A DNA stretch of 64,000 nucleotides from Marinobacter vulgaris. GTDB lineage: Bacteria > Pseudomonadota > Gammaproteobacteria > Pseudomonadales > Oleiphilaceae. Below are positions 45,712 to 54,115 of this stretch, in pieces. The position numbers and the translations under genes are program-made. The DNA lies in assembly GCF_003344045.1 (NCBI RefSeq), contig NZ_QFWX01000009.1:2452-66451 (forward strand), in the 5' to 3' direction. The notes beneath the pieces were generated by a model, which was not told where the DNA came from, did not search any database, and was given only the letters and a program-made list of their open reading frames with translations. Numbering within the stretch: position 1 is the first letter of the stretch; each line of letters opens with the position of its first letter.

Positions 45712-46068
45712 TTGACCGATACTGTACTGATCGAGGGGCTGGCCGTTGAGACAATCATCGGCGTGTACGACTGGGAACGGGAAGTCAGTCAACGCTTGCT
45801 CGCAGATCTGGAAATGGCCTGGGATAATCGGGTGCCGGCGGCTTCAGATGATGTCAGTGATGCGCTGGATTATGCACAGGTGAGCGAGCGGGTCTCGGCC
45901 TACCTCGCGCGGGCCTGTCCGCAGCTGCTGGAAACCGCCGCCGAAGGCATTGCCAGCCTGCTGCAGGAAGAGTTTGGCGTACGCTGGTTAAGAGTGACCC
46001 TGCGCAAGCCGGGCGCTGTGCCGGCAGCAGCGGCCGTTGGCGTGAAAATCGAGAGGGGGAGCCGTTGA
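45712..46068 (+). CDS. folB: Dihydroneopterin aldolase FolB
   Basis: 118 residues, starting with TTG 45712 preceded by GGGAG at 9 nt; no ATG or GTG fits. It cleaves 7,8-dihydroneopterin to 6-hydroxymethyl-dihydropterin. N-terminal IEGLAVETIIGVYDWERE and C-terminal VTLRKPGAVPAAAAVGVKIER match the family. The stop overlaps the next gene's start (TGATG). Confidence 0.94.
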   Translation: MTDTVLIEGLAVETIIGVYDWEREVSQRLLADLEMAWDNRVPAASDDVSDALDYAQVSERVSAYLARACPQLLETAAEGIASLLQEEFGVRWLRVTLRKPGAVPAAAAVGVKIERGSR

Positions 46069-46586
46069 TGGCGCGGGTCTATATCAGCGTCGGCAGCAAC
46101 ATCCACCGCGAGCGGTATATTACGGCGGCGCTGGATGCGCTGGATGGCTGGTTTGATGAGCTGCTGATCTCCTCCGTGTACGAAAGCGAGGCCGTCGGCT
46201 TTGACGGCTCGCCCTTCTACAACCTGGTTGTGGGGGTCGACACCCGCCTGACTGTGGCAGAGCTCTCTGCCCGCTTCAAGCAACTGGAGGCGGACAACGG
46301 ACGGCGCCGGGATGTCCCCAGATTCAGCGCCAGAACCCTGGACCTGGATATCCTCACCTACGATGATGAGGTAGGCAGGGTCGATGGTGTGGAGTTGCCC
46401 CGGGGTGAGATCCTGACCAACGCGTTTGTGTTGCGGCCGCTGGCGGAAATTGCGCCGGCCGATGTGCATCCGGTCTGTGGCAAGCGTTATGATGAGCTTT
46501 GGCAGGCCTACGACCGTGACCAGAAACTGTGGCCGGTGGATTTTACCTGGCAGGGCCGGCTGATTTCCCGGGCTGCTACCAGGTAA
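46068..46586 (+). CDS. FolK-like HPPK paralogue next to folB
   Basis: 172 residues. It resembles 6-hydroxymethyl-dihydropterin pyrophosphokinase: VYISVGSNIHRERYI at the start, SARTLDLDILTYDD with the two metal Asp. However, where HPPK has a Pro-His-Pro segment this protein reads ELPRGEILTNAFVL, with no His. A second, more typical FolK is at 50052. The same folB-linked, HPPK-like gene occurs in Pseudomonas as I recall. Either a divergent pyrophosphokinase or a protein with a new role. It overlaps folB by one base. Confidence 0.82.
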   Translation: MARVYISVGSNIHRERYITAALDALDGWFDELLISSVYESEAVGFDGSPFYNLVVGVDTRLTVAELSARFKQLEADNGRRRDVPRFSARTLDLDILTYDDEVGRVDGVELPRGEILTNAFVLRPLAEIAPADVHPVCGKRYDELWQAYDRDQKLWPVDFTWQGRLISRAATR

Positions 46587-46601
46587 CCCGGAAGTTCTTT
46601 C

Positions 46602-48266
46602 TCAGCACGAATGGTGCGAGCGGAACGCCCGGATCAGGTTGTCCGTTGAGCTGTCGCTGGGGCTGGTACTGTCGTCGCTGTCTCCGGTAAGACGGTCCAG
46701 GATTCCCTTGCCCATCTGTTTGCCCAGTTCCACGCCCCACTGATCGAATGAATCCACGTCCCAGATAATGCCCTGCACGAAGGTGCGGTGTTCATAGAGC
46801 GCGATCAGGGCCCCGACCGTTTCCGGCGTCGCCTTGTCCATCAGCAGGGTATTGCTGGGCTTGTTGCCGGGGATGACCTTGTGAGGTGCCAGTTTGTCGA
46901 TCTCCTCGGCGCTCATGCCTTCGGCTTTCAGTTCCGCCTTCGCCTCGTCCAGGTTCTTGCCGGACATAAGCGCCCGCGACTGGCTCAGGCAATTGGCAAA
47001 CAGGATGACATGATGCTTGGCCACTTTGTTGTGGGTTTCCAGGGGAATGATAAAATCCGCCGGAATCAGCCGGGTACCCTGATGCAGCAACTGGTGGAAG
47101 GCGTGCTGGCCGTTGGCGCCGACACCGCCCCAAATCACCGGGCCACTGTGGTAGGTCAATGGCACCCCGTCCTGGGTAACGCGCTTGCCGTTGCTTTCCA
47201 TGTCCAGTTGCTGCAAATGCGCCGGCAGGCTGCGCAGGTAATGATCGTAGGGGAGAATGGTGTAGGTTTCAGCGCCCCAGAAGTTGTTGTACCAGAGTCC
47301 CAGCATGGCCATGACCACGGGCAGGTTCTGCTCCAGTGGTGTGTTGCGGAAGTGCTGGTCCATGGCGTTGGCGCCGGACAGCAGGGCACGGAAATTATCC
47401 ATGCCGATGGTCAGCGCCACGGGCAGGCCAATAGCGGACCATAGCGAGTAACGCCCGCCCACCCAGTCCCACATGGGGAAAATGTTGTCCGCGGAAATGC
47501 CAAACCGGACCGCTTCCGGCGAGTTGGCGGTAACGGCCACGAAATGCCTGGCGATCTGGTCCTCATGGCCACCGTTATCCAGGAACCAGGCTCGGGCCAC
47601 CTTGCTGTTCTCCAGGGTTTCCTGGGTGCGGAAGGATTTGGACTGGATCAGGAACAGAGTGGTTTCCGGATTTACCCGGGCAAGTATTTCGGCAATCTGG
47701 GTGCCATCGATATTCGCTACATAGTGACAGTTCAGCCGACCGTGCCAGTAGGGGCGCAGGGCTTCGGATACCAGTTTGGGGCCCAGGAAAGAGCCGCCAA
47801 TGCCGATGCTGACCACGTCGGTAAAGGCTTTTCCGGTATGGCCCTGCCAGCGCTCGCTGAGGACGTCATCCACGAACTGCGACATGCGATTCAGCGTGCT
47901 TTCCACTTCCGGCGCGATGTTGGTGCCGTCTACATGAATTGGTTCACCACTGTTGTCTCGCAAGGCAACATGGAGGGCAGGGCGCTTTTCCGTCACATTG
48001 ATGTACTCGCCGCGAAACATGGCCTCGGTGCGCTCCGGCACACCGCAGCTTCTGGCCAGTGCCATCAGCCTGGCCATGGTGTCATCGGTCATGCGATTGC
48101 GGGAGAAGTCCAGGGACAGGCCGCCGCCACGGATGAAGAAGCGGTCTGCCCGGCCCGGGTCATCGCGGAACATGTCCCGCATGTGGGTGTTTTTCAGATC
48201 CCTCTGATGGCTTGTCAGTGCCTGCCACTCGGGCCGGCTGGTGAGTGGAGCAGAGCCCTGGGACAT
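46602..48266 (-). CDS. pgi: Glucose-6-phosphate isomerase
   Basis: 554 residues, full length. It interconverts glucose-6-phosphate and fructose-6-phosphate. Signatures [42 protein letters not shown]-type region (here [18 protein letters not shown]) and the C-terminal [17 protein letters not shown] are seen. It follows panC by 28 bp on the same strand; panD, which lies in this gap in Pseudomonas as I recall, is absent. Confidence 0.97.
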   Translation of the reverse strand: [554 protein letters not shown]

Positions 48267-48294
48267 AATGGAGTCCTTTCGTCAGTCTTCGTGG

Positions 48295-49143
48295 TTAGCG
48301 GGTAACCGACAGGTTGTCGATCAGCCGTGTGGTGCCAAGGAATGCAGCCACCAGCAGTGTCAGTTCGGCGTCTTCCGCGCGGGCCGGTTTCAGGGTCAGG
48401 CCGTTGGCAATGTTGAAGTAGTCAGGACGCAGACCGGCTTCGCTGAGGGCTTCGTTGGCTTCCTGCTCGAGCGCCACAAAATCATTACGGCCTTTGCGTA
48501 TCTGCTCCGCGGTCTTTTGCAAAGTGCGGTAAATGACTGGAGCGATGGCGCGCTCCTCCTCGGTCAGGAAGCCGTTGCGGGAACTTTTTGCCAGTCCGTC
48601 GTCTTCGCGGATGGTGGGGCTGCCGATCACTTCCACCGGGATCATCAGGTCCCGGGTCAGTTTGCGGATCACGGCCAGCTGCTGGTAATCCTTCTCGCCG
48701 AAGACCGCGATGTCCGGCTGCACCATATTGAACAGTATGGTGACAACCGTTGCTACTCCCTCGAAGTGTCCGGGCCGGCTGGCACCGCAATGGCCCTCGC
48801 TGACCTCGGGCACGATCACGCGAGTCTGTCGTGCCAGCCCCTGGGGGTAGATCTCCTCGTTGGAGGGAGCGAATACCAGGGTGCTGCCGGCGGCATCCAG
48901 CCGTTCCTGGTCTTCGATCAGGGTGCGGGGGTAGGTGTCCAGATCTTCGGTGACACCAAACTGCATGGGGTTCACAAAGATGGTGGTGACCACAATGTCG
49001 GCAGCCTCCCTTGCCTTCCTGACCAGTGAAATATGGCCCTCATGCAGGTTGCCCATAGTGGGGACCAGCCCGATGCGCTTGCCTTGCTGGCGATAGCTGC
49101 GAAGCATGGCGCGAAGTTCTTTCAGTGTATGTACGGTTCTCAT
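48295..49143 (-). CDS. panC: Pantothenate synthetase PanC
   Basis: 282 residues. It condenses pantoate and beta-alanine using ATP. Nucleotidyl-transferase motifs: [18 protein letters not shown] (HxGH) at about 23-40 and [15 protein letters not shown] near 150-164. The ATG overlaps the panB stop by 4 nt, so the two are coupled. Confidence 0.97.
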   Translation of the reverse strand: MRTVHTLKELRAMLRSYRQQGKRIGLVPTMGNLHEGHISLVRKAREAADIVVTTIFVNPMQFGVTEDLDTYPRTLIEDQERLDAAGSTLVFAPSNEEIYPQGLARQTRVIVPEVSEGHCGASRPGHFEGVATVVTILFNMVQPDIAVFGEKDYQQLAVIRKLTRDLMIPVEVIGSPTIREDDGLAKSSRNGFLTEEERAIAPVIYRTLQKTAEQIRKGRNDFVALEQEANEALSEAGLRPDYFNIANGLTLKPARAEDAELTLLVAAFLGTTRLIDNLSVTR

Positions 49144-49934
49144 GCCTTGAACGTATGCTCCTCGGCGGGGAATGAACGGTCGCGAACAGCGGCCACGTAG
49201 GCTTCGATGGCACCTCTTACGGATCCGGACTCCGCGAGGAAATCCTTGACAAAGCGTGGCCTGCGGCCGGTGGTCATGCCCAGCATGTCATGCACAACCA
49301 GCACCTGGCCGTCGGTGTCGGCGCCAGCGCCTATGCCGATCACCGGTGCCTGAACGGCCAGGGTAATGCGGGCAGCCAATGGCGCAGGCACACATTCCAG
49401 AAGGATGATGTCCGCGCCGGCAGCCACCAGTTCGCAGGCGTGTTCTATCATCAGCTCGGCGTGTTTTTCATCACGGCCCTGGACCTTGTAGCCACCAAAC
49501 TTGTTAACGAACTGTGGCGTCAGGCCCAGGTGGGCACAGACCGGCACGCCGCGTTCGCTGAGGGCGTGTATGGTGTCTTTCATCCAGTCCGTGCCCTCCA
49601 GCTTGACCATGTGCGCGCCCGCGCGCATCAGTTCGGCAGCATTCTCCAGAGCGGCCTCGATAGTGCCATAGGTCATGAACGGCATATCAGCCATGATCAG
49701 CGAGCCGCGGTTGCCCCTGGCCACCGAAGAAACGTGGTACACCATCTGGTCCATGGTGACAGGCAGGGTGCTGTCATGTCCCTGCAGCACCATGCCCAGG
49801 GAGTCGCCGATGAGGATGACATCCACGCCCGCTTCGCTCACGATCTGAGCAAAAGTGGCGTCGTAGGATGTCAGCATGGAGAAGGCTTCGCCCTTCTGCT
49901 TGTATTCCCGCAGGGTGTTGATGGTAACAGCCAT
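49140..49934 (-). CDS. panB: Ketopantoate hydroxymethyltransferase PanB
   Basis: 264 residues from ATG 49934, preceded by AAGGA. It makes ketopantoate from 2-oxoisovalerate and methylene-THF. Motifs: [39 protein letters not shown] (metal Asp) and the active-site Glu in ILLECVPA. It follows folK by 117 bp, a gap that holds interleaved inverted repeats. Confidence 0.97.
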   Translation of the reverse strand: MAVTINTLREYKQKGEAFSMLTSYDATFAQIVSEAGVDVILIGDSLGMVLQGHDSTLPVTMDQMVYHVSSVARGNRGSLIMADMPFMTYGTIEAALENAAELMRAGAHMVKLEGTDWMKDTIHALSERGVPVCAHLGLTPQFVNKFGGYKVQGRDEKHAELMIEHACELVAAGADIILLECVPAPLAARITLAVQAPVIGIGAGADTDGQVLVVHDMLGMTTGRRPRFVKDFLAESGSVRGAIEAYVAAVRDRSFPAEEHTFKA

Positions 49935-50009
49935 AGAATCCTTGCCTTGTGGGTGGACGGGCCAGAACCGTACCGGGTATGCCGGCAATCAGGCCCTAAG
50001 GGTAATCCG

Positions 50010-50055
50010 GGGCTTGGTCTGAGGCAATAGCCGCACACCAAGCCCGTGGCCTCAG
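50010..50055. repeat. Interleaved inverted repeats upstream of panB
   Basis: GGGCTTGGT (50010-50018) pairs with ACCAAGCCC (50037-50045), and CTGAGGC (50019-50025) pairs with GCCTCAG (50049-50055). Both are perfect, and they cross each other, so the two hairpins are largely exclusive. The last element overlaps the folK stop codon. Confidence 0.7.
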
Positions 50056-50567
50056 CCGGGTGGAAAGAGGGGGCGCCTCAGGGGGTTGAGCTTCTGCAGG
50101 TTGTTGTCCGGGCATCGTTGCCTGAGGTCTGCGAGACGGCGACCGTCCGGCAGGGTCCGCGCCGGATCCAGATCCAGCAGCGGCTGGAGCACAAAGTCCC
50201 GGTTTGCCAGTTCAGCGTGGGGGACCGTCAGCCGCTCGCTGTTGATTACCTCCGCGCCATACAGCAGCAGATCCAGGTCCAGTGTCCGCGGGCCCCACTG
50301 TTGAATTCGCTCGCGGCCATGGGCCTGCTCTATGGCCTGCAGTTGGTCCAGCAGTTCCAGGGGGGTGAGTTCTGTGCGAAGCCATGCCGCGCCATTCACA
50401 AAGTCTGGCTGGTTTTGGGGGCCTACCGGCTTGCTGCTGTAAAAGGGGGACTGCGCCACCAGCTTGGTTTTTGGCAATGCCGCCAGCCGGGCTACAGCGC
50501 CGGCCAGTTGTGCTGATGGCTCCGCCATATTGCTGCCAAGCCCGACAAAGGCATCGTTGGCCGCCAT
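50052..50567 (-). CDS. folK: 6-hydroxymethyl-7,8-dihydropterin pyrophosphokinase FolK
   Basis: 171 residues. It activates hydroxymethyl-dihydropterin with ATP in folate synthesis. Motifs: FVGLGSNMAEPSAQL, IQQWGPRTLDLDLLLYG (metal Asp pair, conserved Arg) and TVPHAELANRDFVLQPL with the His missing from the paralogue at 46068. It follows pcnB by 2 bp, so the two are probably one transcript. Confidence 0.96.
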   Translation of the reverse strand: MAANDAFVGLGSNMAEPSAQLAGAVARLAALPKTKLVAQSPFYSSKPVGPQNQPDFVNGAAWLRTELTPLELLDQLQAIEQAHGRERIQQWGPRTLDLDLLLYGAEVINSERLTVPHAELANRDFVLQPLLDLDPARTLPDGRRLADLRQRCPDNNLQKLNPLRRPLFPPG

Positions 50568-50569
50568 GG

Positions 50570-51949
50570 TCAGTCCTTCTTGGCAGGCTTTTTACGCCGG
50601 CGCTTCTTCGGGCCGTCGCTGCCCAGCTGGGTCAGCATGCGCTCCTGGCCACGCTCGTCCGATTCCTGGAACTCGGTCCACCATTGGCCGAGCCCGGGCT
50701 CGATTTCACCGGACTCTTCCCGCACCAGCAGAAAATCGTAGGCGGCACGGAAGCGGGGATGGGACATGGTCACAAATGCACGCTTCCCCTGGCGCCGTGG
50801 CAGGCGCATCTGCAACTCCCATATCTCCTTCATGGGTCCGGAGAAGCGTTTGGGAATGGATGTGGCCTGAACCTGACGGCCAATCACCTTGGCGATGGAC
50901 TGGTGCAGGGCGGGCTGAACCGGCTCGCCGTTATCCTGGCGCTTGCGCCATTCCGCTTGCAGTGCAGGCCAGAGCATGGCGGCAAACAGGAAGTAGGGTG
51001 TAACTGATTTGCCCTGGGCGATACGGGCGTCGGTATTGCGCAGGGCTTTGCGAATCAGCTCGTCCGGCTCGCCGTTGTCGATGGCCTGTACCGTTTCCGG
51101 AAACAGGGGCGCCAGCAGGTTGTACTCGCTGAGCAGATCGTAGGTGGCCTCGCCATGCCCCGCCGAGAACAGTTTCAGAACCTCTTCGAACAGGCGTGCC
51201 GGCGGGATATGGGTCAGCAGCGGCGCCAGCTCCTGAATCGGGGCCTCGGTTTCCGGCTCGATATCGAAGCCCAGCTTGGCGGCAAAGCGCACGGCACGGA
51301 GCATGCGTACCGGATCTTCGCGGTAGCGGGTTTCCGGGTCGCCAATCAGCCGCATCTGGCGGTTCTTCAGATCCTCTATGCCATTGGCAAAGTCCACCAC
51401 GGTGAAGTCACGGATGCAGTAGTAGAGGGCATTGACCGTGAAGTCCCGACGCAGGGCGTCTTCCTCCTGGCTGCCGTAGACGTTGTCCCGCAAGAGCAGG
51501 CCGTGTTCACTGGTGCGGCGGTCATCGTCATCGTCGGTTTCTTCTTCCGCTTCCGCGGCGTTACCGCGGAAAGTGGTGACTTCAATGACCTCCCGTCCGA
51601 ACAGCACATGAACAATGCGAAAGCGCCGGCCAATGAGCCTGGAGTTACGGAACAGCTCGTGTACCTGCTCCGGAGTGGCGTTGGTGGCGATGTCGAAGTC
51701 CTTGGGCTTGCCGCCAAGCAGGATGTCACGAACGCCGCCCCCCACCAGGTAAGCCTCGTAGCCGGCGTTGTTCAGGCGACTGAGTACCTTCTTGGCGGGC
51801 TCACTAATGGCGGAGCGGGAGACATTATGCTGGTCGCGGGGGATTTCCTGGCGCTGGTAGGGACGGGCTTTCTTTTTCCCGTTACCTTTCAGGAGCGACC
51901 GGAATTTCTGGACGGTTGATGACAGAAGATTTTGTGTATTAGTAGACAT
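50570..51949 (-). CDS. pcnB: Poly(A) polymerase I
   Basis: 459 residues. It adds 3' poly(A) tails that promote RNA decay. The nucleotidyltransferase domain has YLVGGGVRDILLGGKPKDFD (about 67-86) with the catalytic Asp pair, and RRFRIVHVLFG follows. The C-terminal tail is strongly basic (KKRRRKKPAKKD), as in E. coli PcnB. CCA-adding enzymes are close relatives, but the basic tail and the cbrB-pcnB-folK order favour PcnB. Confidence 0.94.
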   Translation of the reverse strand: MSTNTQNLLSSTVQKFRSLLKGNGKKKARPYQRQEIPRDQHNVSRSAISEPAKKVLSRLNNAGYEAYLVGGGVRDILLGGKPKDFDIATNATPEQVHELFRNSRLIGRRFRIVHVLFGREVIEVTTFRGNAAEAEEETDDDDDRRTSEHGLLLRDNVYGSQEEDALRRDFTVNALYYCIRDFTVVDFANGIEDLKNRQMRLIGDPETRYREDPVRMLRAVRFAAKLGFDIEPETEAPIQELAPLLTHIPPARLFEEVLKLFSAGHGEATYDLLSEYNLLAPLFPETVQAIDNGEPDELIRKALRNTDARIAQGKSVTPYFLFAAMLWPALQAEWRKRQDNGEPVQPALHQSIAKVIGRQVQATSIPKRFSGPMKEIWELQMRLPRRQGKRAFVTMSHPRFRAAYDFLLVREESGEIEPGLGQWWTEFQESDERGQERMLTQLGSDGPKKRRRKKPAKKD

Positions 51950-52091
51950 TGAATTCCGTTATTGCCATTAGCAAAAGCGAGAGTTTAACGGTTTGGGCGG
52001 GATTTGCACATGTCTGGGGCCATAAGCAGCCGAAAACTGCCAGTGGAGGGGTGGAGGCGGCCGGTGTGGAAAACCGCTGGCCCAGAACATC

Positions 52092-52121
52092 AAAAGGCGG
52101 ATCCGTTCTCACGAATCCGCC
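52092..52121 (-). terminator. Terminator of the CrcZ-like RNA
   Basis: On the minus strand GGCGGATTCGT and ACGGATCCGCC form an 11-bp stem (one G-T) capped by a GAGA (GNRA) tetraloop and followed by TTTT. Confidence 0.88.
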
Positions 52122-52474
52122 CTGAAAGCGTTGACGATCTGCATTGTTTTTGTTTTTACCGGGATTATTCTTCGTTGTTCTACCCCACTGTCAATCCCCA
52201 AATTCAGGGACATCAGCAGTGCAAACGGAAAGCTTTGAATACACAGAGCAGTCAAAGACATCGAGCAGGCCATAAGGTAAATGCAGTGGCGTCTGTACGA
52301 CGATTCTTGTCTACATCTACAACCCGCACGTGTCATGGGACCACTAAAAAGCAAAGTACCCAAAACACTCAGTTCGCTCACGTTCTGTATTTGTTTTTGT
52401 TACCGAACGTTTTCTACAGCTTTTTGTCTTTGTTTTTGACGCTGCGTGATCACTGTTGTTTTTGTTGTTGTGCG
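52092..52474 (-). ncRNA. crcZ: CrcZ-like small RNA (Crc/Hfq decoy)
   Basis: Predicted ~383-nt transcript from the sigma-54 start (about 52474) to a terminator at 52092-52121. Read in the RNA sense it carries at least five A-rich CA motifs: ACAACAACAAAAACAACAG at the very 5' end (52453-52471), CAAAAACAAAGACAAAAA (52421-52438), GGTAACAAAAACAAATAC (52387-52404), AGAACAACGAAGAATAAT (52164-52181) and GGTAAAAACAAAAACAATGC (52141-52160). Pseudomonas CrcZ has the same place (cbrB-pcnB gap), size (about 400 nt) and motif count, and sequesters Hfq/Crc to relieve catabolite repression. No convincing coding frame exists on either strand. Confidence 0.85.
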
Positions 52475-52484
52475 CTATATAGAC

Positions 52485-52500
52485 TGCAGTCCGTGTGCCA
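52485..52500 (-). promoter_or_regulatory. Sigma-54 promoter of the CrcZ-like RNA
   Basis: On the minus strand TGGCACACGGACTGCA matches the sigma-54 consensus TGGCAC-N5-TTGCA at all but one position, with exactly 10 bases between the GG (-24) and GC (-12). Transcription would start near 52474, immediately before the first CA motif. Confidence 0.87.
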
Positions 52501-52574
52501 GTTTTTGAAATCCCTTTCTTAACAGTCAGTTAGTTTTTTGGGACGTCTTCGAAGAAGTACGTATAAGTCCGAAG

Positions 52575-52664
52575 TGTTACTGAGTGGCCGCTTTTTAGAT
52601 CGAGAGTGTTACCGTGGGGAACACGTGGTAACAAATGAGCGTGGGTTCAGTTTTTAAGGTAACA
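52575..52664 (-). promoter_or_regulatory. Candidate CbrB upstream activating sites
   Basis: Four TGTTAC-type elements lie 75-165 bp upstream of the sigma-54 promoter: TGTTACT (52575), TGTTACC (52607-52613), GGTAACA (52627-52633) and GGTAACA (52658-52664). The middle two form a perfect inverted repeat with a 13-bp spacer. Distance and symmetry fit enhancer sites for an NtrC-family activator; CbrB, encoded directly upstream, is the obvious candidate. Confidence 0.75.
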
Positions 52665-52689
52665 ACTTCCCGGACTCGATCCGTCTTTG

Positions 52690-54099
52690 TCAGTTGCCTG
52701 AGGTCTTCTTGCGGGGGATGCCCAGGCGCTGGCGCCGCTCCCAGAGCGATTTCCGGCTGATGCCGAGTTTCAGAGCGAGTTCCGTTTCGCTCATCCGCTC
52801 CTGGTTTTCAAGAACAAAGTGCTGGAAATAGTCTTCAAGGGAAAGATCACTGGTTGATTCAGCCTCTCGCGAGAGCGTCTGCTCATTATTGCCTTCAACC
52901 AGGGACTCCGGGATGTTTACGTCGCCACCTTCACCATCGAGGTCCAGCAGAGATGGGGTGATCAGATCGTTGTCGCAGAGGATGGTTGCCCGTTCGATGG
53001 CGTTTTCCAGCTCCCTGACATTGCCCGGCCAGCGATGCCTCTCCAGCGCCCGCATGGCCTCTGGTGTCAGCTTCAGGTTGGGCTTCCCCATTTTCTCGCC
53101 CTGACGCTTCAGGAAACGCTGGGCCAGCCCCAGGATATCTGCCTGGCGTTCCCGCAGGGGCGGAATGCGCACCTGCATGACATTCAGGCGATAGAACAGG
53201 TCTTCCCTGAATTCGCCGGTCCGGGTCATCGCCTTGAGGTTGCGGTGAGTCGCGGCAATCATGCGTACATCCACCTGACGACTCTGGGTGGAGCCTACCT
53301 TGCGGATCTCACCTTCCTGGAGCACCCGCAGCAGGCGAGCCTGGGCTTCGGCCGGAAGTTCGCCGATCTCATCCAGAAACAGACTGCCGCCGTCTGCAGC
53401 TTCGATCAGGCCCGTGCGCGCGGAAACCGCACCGGTAAAGGAGCCTTTTTCATGGCCGAACAGCTCCGATTCGATCAGGCTTTCGGGAATGGCGGCGCAA
53501 TTGACCGAAATCAGCGGGTTGGCTGCGCGTGGGCTCATCAGGTGCAGTGCCCTTGCCGCCAGCTCTTTACCGGTGCCTGATTCGCCCTGAATCAGGACCG
53601 TGGTCTCGGTCGGTGCTACCTTGCGAATCAGTGTGAAGACTTTTTGCATGGCATCACAATCGCCAAACATGATGGCGGCGGGATCGCTGTCCGGATGACT
53701 TTCAAAGGGAACCTTTTCGGGGTTTTCGGCTGTGGCGCCGGTTGGTCTTGGCTGCCGGGCCAGAATGCTCTCGACCGCCTCCAGCATTTCATCATGGTCG
53801 AACGGTTTGGCGATGTATTCGACTGCGCCCATTTTCATGGAATCCACGGCGGAACGTAGGCTGGCATAGCTGGTCATGATCAGGACCGGGGTGTCCGGTG
53901 CGCGCCTGATCAGTTCCGTGCCGGGAGCCCCGGGGAGCCTCAGGTCGGAAATGATCAGATCAAAGCTGGCGGGGTCATGGTTGGCTTCCGCTTCTTCCAC
54001 CGATTCCGCATCCGCGACTTCATAGCCTGCGTGGGTGAGCAGTTTGCGCACCGCTGAACGGATTATCTCTTCATCTTCGACGATAAGAATACGAGGCAT
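52690..54099 (-). CDS. cbrB: CbrB, sigma-54-dependent response regulator
   Basis: 469 residues. Receiver domain at 1-120 with phospho-acceptor Asp52 ([10 protein letters not shown]). AAA+ domain with Walker A GESGTGKE, the sigma-54 contact loop GSFTGA (Ser for Ala in the usual GAFTGA), FLDEIGEL (Walker B) and ATHRNL. C-terminal Fis-type helix-turn-helix [20 protein letters not shown]. With CbrA it controls carbon/nitrogen use and activates crcZ in Pseudomonas. It lies 17 bp after cbrA and just before the candidate sites and sigma-54 promoter. Confidence 0.95.
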   Translation of the reverse strand: MPRILIVEDEEIIRSAVRKLLTHAGYEVADAESVEEAEANHDPASFDLIISDLRLPGAPGTELIRRAPDTPVLIMTSYASLRSAVDSMKMGAVEYIAKPFDHDEMLEAVESILARQPRPTGATAENPEKVPFESHPDSDPAAIMFGDCDAMQKVFTLIRKVAPTETTVLIQGESGTGKELAARALHLMSPRAANPLISVNCAAIPESLIESELFGHEKGSFTGAVSARTGLIEAADGGSLFLDEIGELPAEAQARLLRVLQEGEIRKVGSTQSRQVDVRMIAATHRNLKAMTRTGEFREDLFYRLNVMQVRIPPLRERQADILGLAQRFLKRQGEKMGKPNLKLTPEAMRALERHRWPGNVRELENAIERATILCDNDLITPSLLDLDGEGGDVNIPESLVEGNNEQTLSREAESTSDLSLEDYFQHFVLENQERMSETELALKLGISRKSLWERRQRLGIPRKKTSGN

Positions 54100-54115
54100 A
54101 ACGGTTTTACGACCC

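Noticed and set aside
52004..52522. Open frame of 172 codons across the cbrB-pcnB gap
   Set aside because: Its composition (Phe/Leu/Ser/Cys-rich runs) comes from the T-rich complement of CA motifs; the strand, promoter and terminator all point to a noncoding RNA on the other strand.
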